Source: Actinomycetota bacterium | Lineage (GTDB): Bacteria; Actinomycetota; Actinomycetes; Mycobacteriales; HKI-0501 | Reading direction: 5' to 3' | Length of the DNA: 64,000 nt | Assembly: GCA_030840805.1 (NCBI GenBank) | Contig: JAVEDU010000104.1 | Coordinates: 1 to 64,000 of the forward strand | In this document: piece by piece, positions 26,258 through 37,216 of the stretch | How the letters are laid out: each line of letters opens with the position of its first letter | Position numbering within the stretch: position 1 is the first letter of the stretch | Translations under genes and position numbers: made by a program | The notes under the pieces: model-generated | What the model was told of the DNA's origin: nothing | Seen by the model: only the letters and a program-made list of their open reading frames with translations | Database searches by the model: none

Positions 26258-26408
26258 TGGGGAATCCCTCGGTTGGTCGGGGTCGGGGCCTGACAGGGCG
26301 CCCCGCTGCGTTCCGCTGTTCCGTGCCGATCCTACGGAAACGGCCCGGAACGGCAGCGTGGCGCGGGTCGCATCGTGACGACGGTCACGGCGAGCACCCA
26401 CCCCACGC

Positions 26409-26475
26409 CGCGTTGATCATGGACTTCGCAGCACGACACGCCGGCGTGTCTGTCGCAAAGTCCATGATCAACGCG
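26409..26475. repeat. Family A intergenic palindrome, copy 2
   Basis: The outer arms CGCGTTGATCATGGACTT and AAGTCCATGATCAACGCG match exactly, and the core is GACACGCCGGCGTGTC. It lies 18 bp past the ilvC stop and may end the ilvBNC transcript before serA. Confidence 0.85.
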
Positions 26476-26492
26476 GTCGGGACGACGGCCGC

Positions 26493-27557
<1,065 letters not shown>

Positions 27558-28088
27558 TCAGGCGGGCCGGTCGACGCTGCGGAGCGTCGCCGACGGGGCG
27601 GTGATGGATCGGGCGCCACGGCCGAGCGCGACCATGCCGGACTGGACGAGCTCCCGGATGCCGAACGGTTCGAGGACGCGGATCAGCGCCTCGAGCTTGT
27701 CGCCCGTACCGGTCGCCTCGATGGTCACGGCGTCGGTGGCGACGTCGACGACCTTGGCGCGGAACAGCTGGGCCGTCTCCAGCACGTGCGACCGCGTGGC
27801 GAGGTCGGCGCGGACCTTCACCAGCAGCAGCTCGCGCTGCACCGACGCGGTGGGCTCGAGCTCGACGATCTTGAGCACGTTGACGAGCTTGTTGAGCTGC
27901 TTGGTGACCTGCTCCAACGGCAGCGCGTCGACGTTCACCACGATCGTCATGCGAGAGATCTCGGGGTGCTCGGTGGGGCCGACCGCGAGGGAGTCGATGT
28001 TGAACCCCCGGCGGCTGAACAGGCTGGAGACCCGCGCGAGCACGCCCGGCTTGTTCTCGACCAGGACAGAGAGCGTGTGCTTGTTCAT
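27558..28088 (-). CDS. ilvN: Acetolactate synthase small subunit
   Basis: The 176-residue regulatory subunit has an N-terminal ACT domain (HTLSVLVENKPGVLARVSSL, then FSRRGFNIDSLAVGPTE) and a second ACT-like half from about residue 80. It gives valine feedback control and full activity to IlvB. ATG 28088 follows GGAG, eight bases after the ilvB stop, so the two are translated together. Confidence 0.96.
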   Translation of the reverse strand: MNKHTLSVLVENKPGVLARVSSLFSRRGFNIDSLAVGPTEHPEISRMTIVVNVDALPLEQVTKQLNKLVNVLKIVELEPTASVQRELLLVKVRADLATRSHVLETAQLFRAKVVDVATDAVTIEATGTGDKLEALIRVLEPFGIRELVQSGMVALGRGARSITAPSATLRSVDRPA

Positions 28089-28096
28089 CGGATCTC

Positions 28097-29878
28097 CTAG
28101 ACCTCGTCCGGGCCCCACACCGGGCGCACGTCGCGCGCGGCGAGGATCTCGTCGTTGCTCGTGCCGGCGGGGACCATCGGCCACACCATCGCGTCCTGGC
28201 CCACCACGAAGTCGATCACGACGGGCTGGTCGTTGATCGCCATCGCCTTCTCGATGGTGGCGTCGACGTCCTCCGCCGTCTCGCAGCGCAGGCCCACGCA
28301 GCCGAGCGCGTCGGCGAGCTTCACGAAGTCCGGCACCCGCTTCTGCTCGGCCTTGTTGTGGGTCTTCAGGTCGGTGTTGGAGTACCGGCCGTCGTAGAAC
28401 AGCGTCTGCCACTGCCGGACCATGCCGAGGTTGCCGTTGTTGATGACCGCGACCTTGATCGGGATGCCCTCCACCGCGCAGGTGGCCAGCTCCTGGTTCG
28501 TCATCTGGAAGCAGCCGTCGCCGTCGATGGCCCACACCGTGGCGTCCGGACGGCCGACCTTCGCGCCCATCGCGGCGGGGACGGCGTAGCCCATCGTGCC
28601 GAGGCCCCCGGAGTTCAGCCAGGTGTACGGCTTCTCGTAGCGGACGAACTGCGCCGCCCACATCTGGTGCTGGCCCACGCCCGCGACGTACAGCGCGTCG
28701 GGGCCGGCGATCGCCCCCAGCCGGGAGATGACGTACTGCGGGGCGAGCATGCCGTCGGTCGGCTCCGGGTACCCGAGCGGGTAGGTGTCCCGGACGCGGT
28801 TCAGCTGCATCCACCACTCGGTCATCCGGTCGGGGTCGGCGTGCCCCGCGTCGAGCTCCGCCTTGACGGCGACGACGAGCTCGGCGATGACCTCCCGCGC
28901 GTCCCCGACGATCGGGACGTCGGCGACCCGGTTCTTGGAGATCTCCGCCGGGTCGATGTCGGCGTGGACCACGGTGGCGAACGGGGCGAAGGAGGACAGC
29001 TTGCCGGTGACCCGGTCGTCGAACCGCGCCCCCAGCGCGACGATGAGGTCCGCCTTCTGCAGCGCGTTCACCGCGGCCACCGTGCCGTGCATGCCCGGCA
29101 TGCCGAGGTGCTGCGGGTGGCTGTCGGGGAAGGCGCCCCGCGCCATCAGCGTCGTGACGACCGGGATGCCGGAGAGCTCGGCGAGCACCCTCAGCTCCGC
29201 GGCAGCGCGGGCCTTGAGGACACCGCCGCCCACGTACAGCACCGGCCGGCGGGCGGTCACCATCAGCTTTGCCGCCTCGCGCACCTGCTTGCTGTGCGGG
29301 TGCAGCGTCGGGCGGTAGCCGGGCAGGTCCAGCCGCGGCGGCCAGGTGAACGTGGTCTGCGCCTGGAGGATGTCCTTGGGGATGTCGACCAGGACCGGGC
29401 CGGGCCGGCCCGTGGAGGCGAGGTGGAACGCCTCCGCGATCGTGCGCGGGATGTCCTCGGCCGCCTGGACCAGGAAGTTGTGCTTGGTGATCGGCATCGT
29501 GATGCCGCAGATGTCGGCCTCCTGGAAGGCGTCCGTCCCGATCGCCGCGGACGGCACCTGGCCGGTGATGGCGACCATCGCCACCGAGTCCATGTAGGCG
29601 TCCGCGATGGGCGTCACGAGGTTGGTCGCGCCGGGACCCGACGTCGCCATGCAGACGCCGACCTTGCCGGTCGCCTGCGCGTAGCCGGTCGCCGCGTGCC
29701 CGGCACCCTGCTCGTGCCGGACGAGGACGTGCCGTACACCGGTGGAGTCGAGGAGCGGGTCGTACGCCGGGAGGATCGCACCGCCGGGGATGCCGAAGAC
29801 GACATCGGCACCGATCGACTCGAGCGAGCGGACGAGTGACTGGGCGCCCGAGAGGGCGGCGCTGTCGGGAGAGCTCAT
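28097..29878 (-). CDS. ilvB: Acetolactate synthase large subunit
   Basis: The 593-residue ThDP enzyme makes acetolactate or acetohydroxybutyrate from pyruvate. It has [19 protein letters not shown], the active-site Glu region [31 protein letters not shown] and the ThDP motif [15 protein letters not shown] with [11 protein letters not shown] 29878 follows GAAGGT. A leader ORF and terminator hairpin lie directly upstream, so expression should respond to branched-chain aminoacyl-tRNA levels. Confidence 0.97.
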   Translation of the reverse strand: MSSPDSAALSGAQSLVRSLESIGADVVFGIPGGAILPAYDPLLDSTGVRHVLVRHEQGAGHAATGYAQATGKVGVCMATSGPGATNLVTPIADAYMDSVAMVAITGQVPSAAIGTDAFQEADICGITMPITKHNFLVQAAEDIPRTIAEAFHLASTGRPGPVLVDIPKDILQAQTTFTWPPRLDLPGYRPTLHPHSKQVREAAKLMVTARRPVLYVGGGVLKARAAAELRVLAELSGIPVVTTLMARGAFPDSHPQHLGMPGMHGTVAAVNALQKADLIVALGARFDDRVTGKLSSFAPFATVVHADIDPAEISKNRVADVPIVGDAREVIAELVVAVKAELDAGHADPDRMTEWWMQLNRVRDTYPLGYPEPTDGMLAPQYVISRLGAIAGPDALYVAGVGQHQMWAAQFVRYEKPYTWLNSGGLGTMGYAVPAAMGAKVGRPDATVWAIDGDGCFQMTNQELATCAVEGIPIKVAVINNGNLGMVRQWQTLFYDGRYSNTDLKTHNKAEQKRVPDFVKLADALGCVGLRCETAEDVDATIEKAMAINDQPVVIDFVVGQDAMVWPMVPAGTSNDEILAARDVRPVWGPDEV

Positions 29879-29914
29879 CGTGGGGACCTTCGGTCGGGGC
29901 GATACGGCGGGCAA

Positions 29915-29947
29915 CAAAAAACCCCGCGTGCCGGGGCACGTCGGGGT
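29915..29947 (-). terminator. Attenuator terminator upstream of ilvB
   Basis: On the minus strand ACCCCGACGTGCC pairs with GGCACGCGGGGT and is followed by TTTTTTG. It ends about 37 bp before the ilvB ATG and fits a ribosome-controlled attenuator. Confidence 0.85.
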
Positions 29948-29949
29948 GA

Positions 29950-29974
29950 GCGCGTCGTCGAGAGGACGACGCGC
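29950..29974 (-). promoter_or_regulatory. Pause or anti-terminator hairpin of the ilvB leader
   Basis: GCGCGTCGTC-CTCTC-GACGACGCGC is a perfect stem directly after the leader stop codon. A ribosome that finishes the leader would cover this stem; a stalled one would leave it free, as in classical attenuators. Confidence 0.6.
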
Positions 29975-30003
29975 TAGGCGAGTACGAGAATCATCGGCTG
30001 CAC
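29974..30003 (-). CDS. Attenuation leader peptide of ilvBNC
   Basis: The nine-residue [12 protein letters not shown] runs from GTG 30003 to TAG 29974. Four of its last five residues are Ile, Leu, Val and Leu. It is followed by a pause hairpin and a terminator, then ilvB. The -10 box ends seven bases before the GTG, so the transcript likely begins at the start codon with no ribosome-binding site. Confidence 0.75.
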   Translation of the reverse strand: MQPMILVLA

Positions 30004-30010
30004 GGCCCCA

Positions 30011-30038
30011 GCCTTACAAATCCCATCCCGTGAGTCAA
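30011..30038 (-). promoter_or_regulatory. ilvBNC promoter
   Basis: TTGACT (30038-30033) and TAAGGC (30016-30011) on the minus strand are 16 bp apart and resemble the main sigma-factor consensus. Seven bases separate the -10 box from the leader GTG. The box lies only six bases from the stop of the upstream GGDEF gene. Confidence 0.65.
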
Positions 30039-30044
30039 CCTGTC

Positions 30045-32759
30045 TCATACGGTGACACCGGGCACAGCCTCGCCGGTACCGGCCGGCACCGCCGGGGTGA
30101 CCGCGAGGAGCGCGTCGAACTCCGCGGGCGAGCTCGGCCGGCCGAGGTGGAAGCCCTGGCCCAGCACGCAGCCGATCTCGAGCACGCCCGCGGCCTCCGC
30201 CGCCGTCTCGATGCCCTCCGCGACGATCTCCATGCCGAGCCGCTCCCCCAGCCGGACGACCAGTTCGGCAAGTGCCGCCACGTGGTCCTCGGTCGTCATG
30301 CCGGAGACGAACTCCCGGTCGATCTTGAGGATGTCCACCGGCAGCCGGCGCAGGTACGACAGCGAGGAGTACCCGGTACCGAAGTCGTCCAGGGCGATGT
30401 GCGCGCCCAGGGCCCGCAGCGCCTCCAGCTCCACCAGCGCGGTGTCGAACGAGTGCAGGAACGCGCTCTCGGTGATCTCCAGGACGAGCCGGCTCGCCGG
30501 GATCCCGGCGTCGGCACACGCCCCGGCGACGTCGTCCCGCAGCGGCCAGCCCCGTTCGGGCGAGCCGCGGAGCTGACGGGTGGAGACGTTCACGCCCATC
30601 TGCAGCGAGTGCCCGGCCGCGTCCCACGCGGCGAGCTGCCGGGCCGACTCGCCCAGCGCCCACCGGCCCAGCTCGACGATCTGACCGGAGTCCTCGGCGA
30701 CGGGGACGAACACGCCCGGCGACACCTCGCCACGAACCGGGTGGCGCCAGCGCATCAGCGCCTCCGCGCCGACGATCACGCCGCGCGCGAGGTCGAAGAT
30801 CGGTTGGTACGCCATCCGGATCTCGCCGCGCCCGAGCGCCCCGGCGAGGTCGTGCTCGACGGCGAGCCGCTCCAGCGCCCCCTGGTGCAGGGCGGGCAGG
30901 TACACCTCCGCATGCTTCTTGCCGGTCTGCTTGGCGTGCCGGAGCGCGAGGTCGGCGTTGCGGAGCACCACGGCCCCGTCGTCGCCGCGCTGGGCCTCGG
31001 CCACCCCGACGCTGACGGACACGTGCGCGGTGACGCGGTCCAGGATGTACGGCGCGCCGACCGTGTCGACCAGGCGCTCGGCCAGGCGCTGCCCGGCGGC
31101 GGCTCCCTCGCGGACCAGGATGGCGAACTCGTCCCCGCCGAGCCGGGCGACGGTGTCGGTGTCCCGGACCTCCGCGCGGAGCCGCGCGGCCACCTCGACG
31201 AGCAGGGCGTCACCGGCGCCGTGGCCGTGCAGGTCGTTCACGGCCTTGAAGCCGTCGAGGTCGACGGCGAGGACGGTGTACGTCTCCCCCCGCGAGGCCA
31301 GCCGGACGCCCGCCCGGTCGAGCCGGTCGAGGAAGTGCCGCCGGTTCGGCAGCGACGTCAGCGCGTCGGTGAACGCCATCTCGCGCAGGCGCTGCTCCAG
31401 CCCGCTGCGCTCGGAGATGTCCCGGGTGTGGAAGACGATGCCCCGGATGGCGGGCGTGTCGAGGTGGTTGGCGAAGTTCGTCTCGATCTCGTGCCACCGG
31501 CGGTCCGCGTCCCGGGTCCGCGCCCGCAGCGACGCCGTGCGCGGCTGCGGGCCCGGACCGTCGACCACGCGGCGCAAGGCCTCGTCGAACCGGGGCCGGT
31601 CCTCGGGGTGGATCAGGTTGCGGATCGGCTTGCCGACCGCGGCACGCTCGTTCAGGCCGAAGACCGTGCGAACCGACGGGGACTGCCAGACCACCACGAG
31701 GCCCTCGTCGACGATCGTCGTCACGTCCGAGGAGCCCTGCACGATCGACCGGAAGTACGCCTCGCCGCGGGCCAGCTCCCGGGCCGCCGAGCTCGCGTCC
31801 AGCACGCTGACCGACTGGCGGGCGATCATCGCGCCGATCATCACGAGCGCGGCGACCGTATGGGCGCTCGTGAGCGTGAACTGCTCGCGGAAGTAGATGA
31901 TGCCGCCGGCCACCATCACCACGCCGACCGACGCGTACGGCAGCACGCCGATCACGCGGCGGAGGAGGACCTGCCGCGGTGACGGCTCCGCCCGGTCGTC
32001 CGGCCCGGACCGCCGCAACTGCGCACCGGGCGCCCCCGAGGCGGCCCACAACAGCAGGAAGCCGAGCAGCCAGCCGGTGTCGAACGGCCAGCCCCGCTCG
32101 TATGTGTCGGTGCCGACCACCGCGCAGGCGAGCGCGGCCAGCAGGAGCGCGATCGACGCCCGGCGCCCCTGCTGCATCCGGCTCAGCCCGACCAGCACCA
32201 CGGCGACGACGACGATGTCGTCGACCACGTACACGAGCTCGAGGAGCAGGGAGAGCGTGACGGACCGGCCGGACGGGTCGGCCACCGACGCCATCGCCGT
32301 CATGAACAGCAGGAACGACGACACGATGATCACGCCGTCCAGGACCGACCGCACGAGCGACAGCGCGCTGGCGGCAATCGACGGGTGGAGCAGCGTCCCG
32401 ACGACGAGCAGGACGACGACGCCGAGGAATGCCAGGTCCGCCGTCCCCGCGTGCGAGGCGCCGGCCGTCTGCTCGATCGCGACGTGGGCCGTCTGACCCG
32501 CCGCCCACAGCAGGGCGGCGAAACCGAGGCAGAGCCAGCTGCGCCGGGCGGCCGCCGTCATCCGGCGAGCCCGGCTCACCACCGCGACGCCCACCCCGCC
32601 GATGGTCAGGGCCGGGGCGGCGTGCACCAGGAGGTGCGGGCCCGACCGGGCGAGCACCAGCCCGAGGACGAGGTAGGCCACGCCGGCGAGCGCCACCGCG
32701 AGAAGCGGACGGCGCAGACTACGGACGGCAGAGGGGCACACGCCCTCTATCTCGACCAC
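30045..32759 (-). CDS. Membrane GGDEF-EAL cyclic-di-GMP enzyme with PAS domain
   Basis: The protein of about 904 residues has some nine membrane segments in its first 330 residues, then a PAS domain (SIVQGSSDVTTIVDEGLVVV), a GGDEF domain with the exact [11 protein letters not shown] active site, and an EAL domain. The EAL motifs are intact: GAEALMRWRHP, VLEITESAF, ALDDFGTGYSSLSYL, VDILKIDREFV and VAEGIET. It could therefore both make and break cyclic di-GMP, tuned by a signal sensed in the membrane or PAS part. GTG 32759 is chosen; no clear ribosome-binding site is seen, and GTG 32741 is possible. It lies between ilvD and the ilvB promoter. Confidence 0.9.
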   Translation of the reverse strand: MVEIEGVCPSAVRSLRRPLLAVALAGVAYLVLGLVLARSGPHLLVHAAPALTIGGVGVAVVSRARRMTAAARRSWLCLGFAALLWAAGQTAHVAIEQTAGASHAGTADLAFLGVVVLLVVGTLLHPSIAASALSLVRSVLDGVIIVSSFLLFMTAMASVADPSGRSVTLSLLLELVYVVDDIVVVAVVLVGLSRMQQGRRASIALLLAALACAVVGTDTYERGWPFDTGWLLGFLLLWAASGAPGAQLRRSGPDDRAEPSPRQVLLRRVIGVLPYASVGVVMVAGGIIYFREQFTLTSAHTVAALVMIGAMIARQSVSVLDASSAARELARGEAYFRSIVQGSSDVTTIVDEGLVVVWQSPSVRTVFGLNERAAVGKPIRNLIHPEDRPRFDEALRRVVDGPGPQPRTASLRARTRDADRRWHEIETNFANHLDTPAIRGIVFHTRDISERSGLEQRLREMAFTDALTSLPNRRHFLDRLDRAGVRLASRGETYTVLAVDLDGFKAVNDLHGHGAGDALLVEVAARLRAEVRDTDTVARLGGDEFAILVREGAAAGQRLAERLVDTVGAPYILDRVTAHVSVSVGVAEAQRGDDGAVVLRNADLALRHAKQTGKKHAEVYLPALHQGALERLAVEHDLAGALGRGEIRMAYQPIFDLARGVIVGAEALMRWRHPVRGEVSPGVFVPVAEDSGQIVELGRWALGESARQLAAWDAAGHSLQMGVNVSTRQLRGSPERGWPLRDDVAGACADAGIPASRLVLEITESAFLHSFDTALVELEALRALGAHIALDDFGTGYSSLSYLRRLPVDILKIDREFVSGMTTEDHVAALAELVVRLGERLGMEIVAEGIETAAEAAGVLEIGCVLGQGFHLGRPSSPAEFDALLAVTPAVPAGTGEAVPGVTV

Positions 32760-32797
32760 CGAGCCGGACTTCTGAACCCGCCGTCCGGGGAATTCGC

Positions 32798-34480
32798 TCA
32801 GCCGCAGACCGCGCCCTGGGCCGCCGACCCGACCAGCTTGGCGTACTTGCCGAGCACCCCGGTCGTGTAGCGGGCCGGGAGCGGCTTCCAGTTCGCGCGG
32901 CGCCGCTCCAGCTCGTCGGCGTCGACCAGTACGTCCAGCGTGCGGGTGGTGAGGTCGAGGTGGATCGTGTCGCCGTCCTGGACCAGCGCGATCGGTCCGC
33001 CGGTGGACGCCTCCGGAGCGATGTGCCCGACGCACAGGCCCGTCGTCCCGCCGGAGAACCGGCCGTCGGTGAGGAGCAGCACGTCCTTGCCGAGCCCGGC
33101 GCCCTTGATCGCGCCGGTCACCATCAGCATCTCGCGCATGCCGGGACCGCCGACCGGGCCCTCGTACCGGATGACGACGACGTCGCCCTTCTCCAGGGTG
33201 TTGCCGGTGACGGCGTCCATCGCGCCCTGCTCGCCGTCGAACACACGGGCACGACCCGTGAAGGACTCGCTGTCGAAGCCGGCGGACTTCACGACCGCAC
33301 CCTCGGGGGCCAGCGACCCGCGGAGGATGGTCAGGCCACCGGTCTGGTGGATCGGGTCGTTCATCGCGTGGATGATCGCGCCGTCCGGGTCCGGGGGCGC
33401 GATGTCGGCGAGGTTCTCCGCGAGGGTCCGGCCGGTGACGGTCAGCGCGTCCCCGTGCAGCAGGCCCGCGTCGAGCAGGGCCTTCATCACGACCGGGACG
33501 CCGCCGATCCTGTCGACGTCGGTCATCACGTACCGGCCGAACGGCTTCACGTCCGCGAGGTGCGGAGTCTTGTCCCCGATCCGGTTGAAGTCGTCCAGGG
33601 TGAGGTCGACGCCGGCCTCGTACGCGATCGCGAGCAGGTGCAGGACGGCGTTGGTGGAGCCACCGAGCGCCATGACGACCGTGATCGCGTTCTCGAACGC
33701 CTTCTTGGTCATGATCTGGCGTGCCGTGATGCCCTGCTCGATCAGCCGGACGACGGCCTCGCCGGACTTCACCGCGTAGTCGTCGCGGCGGCGGTCCACC
33801 GCGGGCGGGGCGGCGCTGCCCGGCAGCGACATGCCCAGGGCCTCGGCGGCGCTCGCCATCGTGTTGGCGGTGTACATCCCGCCGCAGGCGCCCTCACCGG
33901 GACAGGCCGCGCGCTCGATCTCGCCCAGCTCGTCCCGGGTGATCAGCCCGCGGGCGCAGGCGCCGACGCCCTCGAAGACGTCGATGAGCGTGAGGTCCTT
34001 GCCGCCGAGCTTGCCCGGCAGCGTCGACCCCGCGTAGAGGAACACCGAGGCGAGGTCCAGTCGCGCGGCGGCCATCAGCATGCCGGGCAGCGACTTGTCG
34101 CAGCCCGCGAGCAGGACCGAGCCGTCCAGGCGCTCGGCGAACATGACCGTCTCCACCGAGTCGGCGATGACCTCGCGGCTCACCAGCGAGGCCCGCATGC
34201 CCTCGTGGCCCATCGAGATGCCGTCGGACACCGAGATGGTGCCGAACTCGAGCGGGAAGCCGTTCGCGGCCCGCACTCCCTCCTTCGCCTTCTTCGCGAG
34301 GCGGTCCAGGGAGAGGTTGCAGGGGGTGATCTCGTTCCAGGACGAGGCCACGCCGATCTGGGGCTTCGCGAAGTCGTCGTCGCCCATTCCCACCGCGCGC
34401 AGCATGGCGCGGGCGGGGGCGCGCTCGATTCCCTCGGTCACGTCGGTGCTGCGAGGCTTGAGCGGGTTCTTGTCGGTCAT
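32798..34480 (-). CDS. ilvD: Dihydroxy-acid dehydratase
   Basis: The 560-residue iron-sulfur enzyme dehydrates dihydroxy acids in Val and Ile synthesis. Cluster cysteines are in [11 protein letters not shown] and [14 protein letters not shown]; other marks are [13 protein letters not shown] and [23 protein letters not shown] 34480 fits the family start; the frame is open upstream but without coding character. It is on the same strand as the ilvB operon but separated by the GGDEF gene. Confidence 0.96.
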   Translation of the reverse strand: MTDKNPLKPRSTDVTEGIERAPARAMLRAVGMGDDDFAKPQIGVASSWNEITPCNLSLDRLAKKAKEGVRAANGFPLEFGTISVSDGISMGHEGMRASLVSREVIADSVETVMFAERLDGSVLLAGCDKSLPGMLMAAARLDLASVFLYAGSTLPGKLGGKDLTLIDVFEGVGACARGLITRDELGEIERAACPGEGACGGMYTANTMASAAEALGMSLPGSAAPPAVDRRRDDYAVKSGEAVVRLIEQGITARQIMTKKAFENAITVVMALGGSTNAVLHLLAIAYEAGVDLTLDDFNRIGDKTPHLADVKPFGRYVMTDVDRIGGVPVVMKALLDAGLLHGDALTVTGRTLAENLADIAPPDPDGAIIHAMNDPIHQTGGLTILRGSLAPEGAVVKSAGFDSESFTGRARVFDGEQGAMDAVTGNTLEKGDVVVIRYEGPVGGPGMREMLMVTGAIKGAGLGKDVLLLTDGRFSGGTTGLCVGHIAPEASTGGPIALVQDGDTIHLDLTTRTLDVLVDADELERRRANWKPLPARYTTGVLGKYAKLVGSAAQGAVCG

Positions 34481-34630
34481 GGCTACACCTTGCCGTATCG
34501 CTGCGGAGCACGGGACCTGGCCACTGTAGGCCGCCGTTCCCCGAGAACCCTCCCACCGTAGGGGCTGTCTCATCCACCGGACCGCGGACCGGGCCGGGCC
34601 GCCGTACCGGGCGTCTGACACGATCGACGG

Positions 34631-34990
34631 GTGACCACCAAGTTCCGCCACAGCATCGCCCTGCCCGCCGCCGGACTGATCGGCCTGTTCGGCGCGCTCG
34701 CGATCGGGACGACCTCGTGGTGGTTCGCGCCGATCCTGCTCGTCCCGATCGCCGTCATGGTCTGGGGCTGGCGGGCCGGCGTCGACGTGGACGAGCGCGG
34801 GGTGGTCGTCCGCAGCCTGCTCGCGAAGCGCCGGCTGGCCTGGACGGACGTCGAGGGCTTCGGGATCGAGGGACGGCGCGTCGTCGCCCAGCTCGGCGGC
34901 GGCGGGGTCGTCCCGCTCCCCGCGGTGTCCCGCGACGACCTCCCCCGCCTGCTGGCCGCCGGTGGCCAGCGGTTCGACGATCCTCAGTAG
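34631..34990 (+). CDS. Small membrane protein with bacterial PH domain
   Basis: The 119-residue protein has two hydrophobic segments (about 11-29 and 31-46), then a short PH-like domain: [21 protein letters not shown], then [17 protein letters not shown]. This fits the bPH6-type family common in actinobacteria. Its role is unknown. GTG 34631 is the start. It ends in a 7 bp tail-to-tail overlap with the next gene. Confidence 0.8.
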   Translation: MTTKFRHSIALPAAGLIGLFGALAIGTTSWWFAPILLVPIAVMVWGWRAGVDVDERGVVVRSLLAKRRLAWTDVEGFGIEGRRVVAQLGGGGVVPLPAVSRDDLPRLLAAGGQRFDDPQ

Positions 34991-35916
34991 CCGTCCGCGA
35001 CGACGTTCTCCAGCCGCTCCCCCGCGACGTACCGCCGCAGCTGCTCCCCTACCAGCCCGAACGCGCGCCGGCGCAGCCCCGGGACCGAACCGCCGACATG
35101 CGGCGTCAGCAGGAGCCCCGGTACGTCCCACAGCGGGTGACCGGCCGGCAGCGGCTCAGGGTCGGTGACGTCGACGGCGGCGCGGATCCGTCCCGACGCG
35201 AGCTCGGCGACCAGCGCGTCGGTGTCCACCACCGGGCCGCGGGCGCCGTTGACGAGCAGAGCGCCGTCGTGCAGCCGGGCCAGGAAGTCGGCGTCCACCA
35301 GGCCCCGCGTCCCGTCGGTCAGCGGCACCAGCAGGACGACCACGTCGGCCGCCGGCAGCAGGTCCGGCAGCTCGGCGACCACGTGTACCCCGTCCCGCGC
35401 GCGCCGGGCGACCTGGGTGACCGTCACGTCGAACGGTTCCAGCCGCCGCACCACCGCCCGGCCCACCGAGCCGGCGCCGACGATCAGCACCCGCTTGCCG
35501 GCGAGCTCGTCGGTCCGGGTGTACGCCCAGCGGCCCTCGGCCTGGGCCCGGCCGAACTCCACGAAGCCGCGGACCGAGGCCAGCACCGCCGCGAGCACCC
35601 ATTCCGAGGTGGCGGAGTCGTGGACCCCGCGGGCGTCGCACAGCGTCACCCCGGCCGGGACGCGGTCGGTCCACACCTCCGCCCCCGCGGTCATCAGCTG
35701 GACGACCTCGAGGTCGGGCAGCCGGGCGGCGGTCGCCGTGACCTCGTCCGTGGCCAGGAACGGCGGCACCCAGAACCGCACGCCCGCCGGGTCCGACGGG
35801 AACTCCCGGTCGTACACCTCGACGGTCACCCCGGCGGGGACCGCCCCCAGCAGGTCGACGCCGCCGGCCTCCGGGATCCAGGCCTTCAGGGGCGGCACGG
35901 GCTTCGGGTCTGTCAC
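34984..35916 (-). CDS. D-2-hydroxyacid dehydrogenase family protein
   Basis: The 310-residue protein has the NAD motif [20 protein letters not shown], the Arg site [31 protein letters not shown] with Glu and [10 protein letters not shown] with His, the same plan as SerA but without regulatory domains. Members reduce 2-oxo acids or act as formate or glycerate dehydrogenases; the substrate is not evident. GTG 35916 starts the frame. Confidence 0.87.
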   Translation of the reverse strand: MTDPKPVPPLKAWIPEAGGVDLLGAVPAGVTVEVYDREFPSDPAGVRFWVPPFLATDEVTATAARLPDLEVVQLMTAGAEVWTDRVPAGVTLCDARGVHDSATSEWVLAAVLASVRGFVEFGRAQAEGRWAYTRTDELAGKRVLIVGAGSVGRAVVRRLEPFDVTVTQVARRARDGVHVVAELPDLLPAADVVVLLVPLTDGTRGLVDADFLARLHDGALLVNGARGPVVDTDALVAELASGRIRAAVDVTDPEPLPAGHPLWDVPGLLLTPHVGGSVPGLRRRAFGLVGEQLRRYVAGERLENVVADGY

Positions 35917-35992
35917 GGGGTGGAGCGTACGAGCAGATCCGCGCCGTCCGCACGCTCAGCGGGGCGGTGACGGCGGCCGTTACCCTGCCCCC

Positions 35993-37156
35993 ATGAGACT
36001 GTCGGCCCGCCGGACCCGTCCCGACCGGCTGCGCCTCGCGCTCGTCTCGGCGGTCTGCGCGACGGCCCTCGCCGGGTGCGCGCTCGGGGCGCCGACCGAC
36101 ACGACCGGCGAGCCGCCGCGCCTCACGCCCTCGGTGTCCCCGTCGCCGTCGCCGGACACCCGGGCCGACTCCGCCGGCGGCATCCAGGTGCTCACCGAGG
36201 ACCTGTCGGTGCCGTGGGGTCTCGGGTTCCTCCCGGACGGCTCCGCGCTCGTCACCGAGCGGGACTCGCACCGCATCCTGAAGGTCTCCGCCGGGGGCCG
36301 GAAGACGGTGGTCCAGACCGTGCCCGGGGTCGCCGGGACCGGCGAGGGCGGGCTGCTCGGGCTGGCGGTGTCGCCGCGGTACGTCACCGACAAGACCGTG
36401 TACCTCTACTACACGACGGCCACCGACAACCGGATCGCGCGGCTGGTGGCCGGCGGCCGGCCGGTGCCGATCCTCACCGGCATCCCGGCCGGGCGGAACC
36501 ACAACGGCGGGCGCCTCGCGTTCGGGCCGGACGGGTACCTCTACGCCGGTACCGGTGACGCCGGTGACCGCGCCGCGGGGCCGGACGTCCGCAGCCTCGG
36601 CGGCAAGATCCTCCGGATGACCACCGCCGGCAAGGCCGCGCCGGGGAACCCGTTCCACGGGTCGGTCGTGTGGTCGCTCGGGCACCGCAATGTGCAGGGC
36701 CTGGCCTGGGACGCCCGCAAGCGGATGTACGCCACCGAGTTCGGGCAGAACCGGTCCGACGAGCTGAACCGCATCACCCCCGGCAAGAACTACGGCTGGC
36801 CGACCGTCGAGGGCACCGGGCGGGACCGGCGGTTCACCGACCCGCTGGTGACCTGGCCGACCGACCAGGCGTCGCCGAGCGGGCTCGCGATGTCCGGCAC
36901 CACCGCGGTCCTCGCGTGCCTGCGCGGCAAGCGGCTGTACGCCGTCGACCTGGACCCGGCCACGGGACGGCCCACCGGCAAACCGGAGGCGGTGCTCACC
37001 GACCGGTACGGCCGGCTGCGCACGGTCGTCGCGGCGCCGGACGGCTCGTTGTGGGTGACGACATCGAACACGGACGGTCGCGGTACGCCCGCGCCCGGCG
37101 ACGACCGGATCCTGCGGATCGTCCCGCCGGGCGGCGGCGGGGTCAGCGTCCTCTAG
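35993..37156 (+). CDS. Lipoprotein PQQ-type aldose sugar dehydrogenase
   Basis: The 387-residue protein has an Arg-rich signal peptide ending in the lipobox ALAGC, so it is anchored outside the membrane. A Pro/Ser linker precedes a six-bladed beta-propeller of the GSDH type: LSVPWGLGFLPDGSALVTER, RNHNGGRLAFGPDGYLYAG, GHRNVQGLAWD and EFGQNRSDELNRI. The His and Arg residues in these blades match soluble PQQ glucose dehydrogenases. It would oxidise sugars at the cell surface if PQQ is available; no PQQ genes are in this window. Confidence 0.87.
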   Translation: MRLSARRTRPDRLRLALVSAVCATALAGCALGAPTDTTGEPPRLTPSVSPSPSPDTRADSAGGIQVLTEDLSVPWGLGFLPDGSALVTERDSHRILKVSAGGRKTVVQTVPGVAGTGEGGLLGLAVSPRYVTDKTVYLYYTTATDNRIARLVAGGRPVPILTGIPAGRNHNGGRLAFGPDGYLYAGTGDAGDRAAGPDVRSLGGKILRMTTAGKAAPGNPFHGSVVWSLGHRNVQGLAWDARKRMYATEFGQNRSDELNRITPGKNYGWPTVEGTGRDRRFTDPLVTWPTDQASPSGLAMSGTTAVLACLRGKRLYAVDLDPATGRPTGKPEAVLTDRYGRLRTVVAAPDGSLWVTTSNTDGRGTPAPGDDRILRIVPPGGGGVSVL

Positions 37157-37161
37157 CCGGC

Positions 37162-37216
37162 CGTGATCGCCCACCCCTTCTCGTCGCGGGAGCGACGAGA
37201 AGGGGTGGCGATCACG
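37162..37216. repeat. Family B intergenic palindrome, copy 2
   Basis: Arms CGTGATCGCC...ACCCCTTCTCGTCGC and GCGACGAGAAGGGGT...CGATCACG separate two convergent genes. The gatB stop codon lies within the right arm. Confidence 0.8.
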
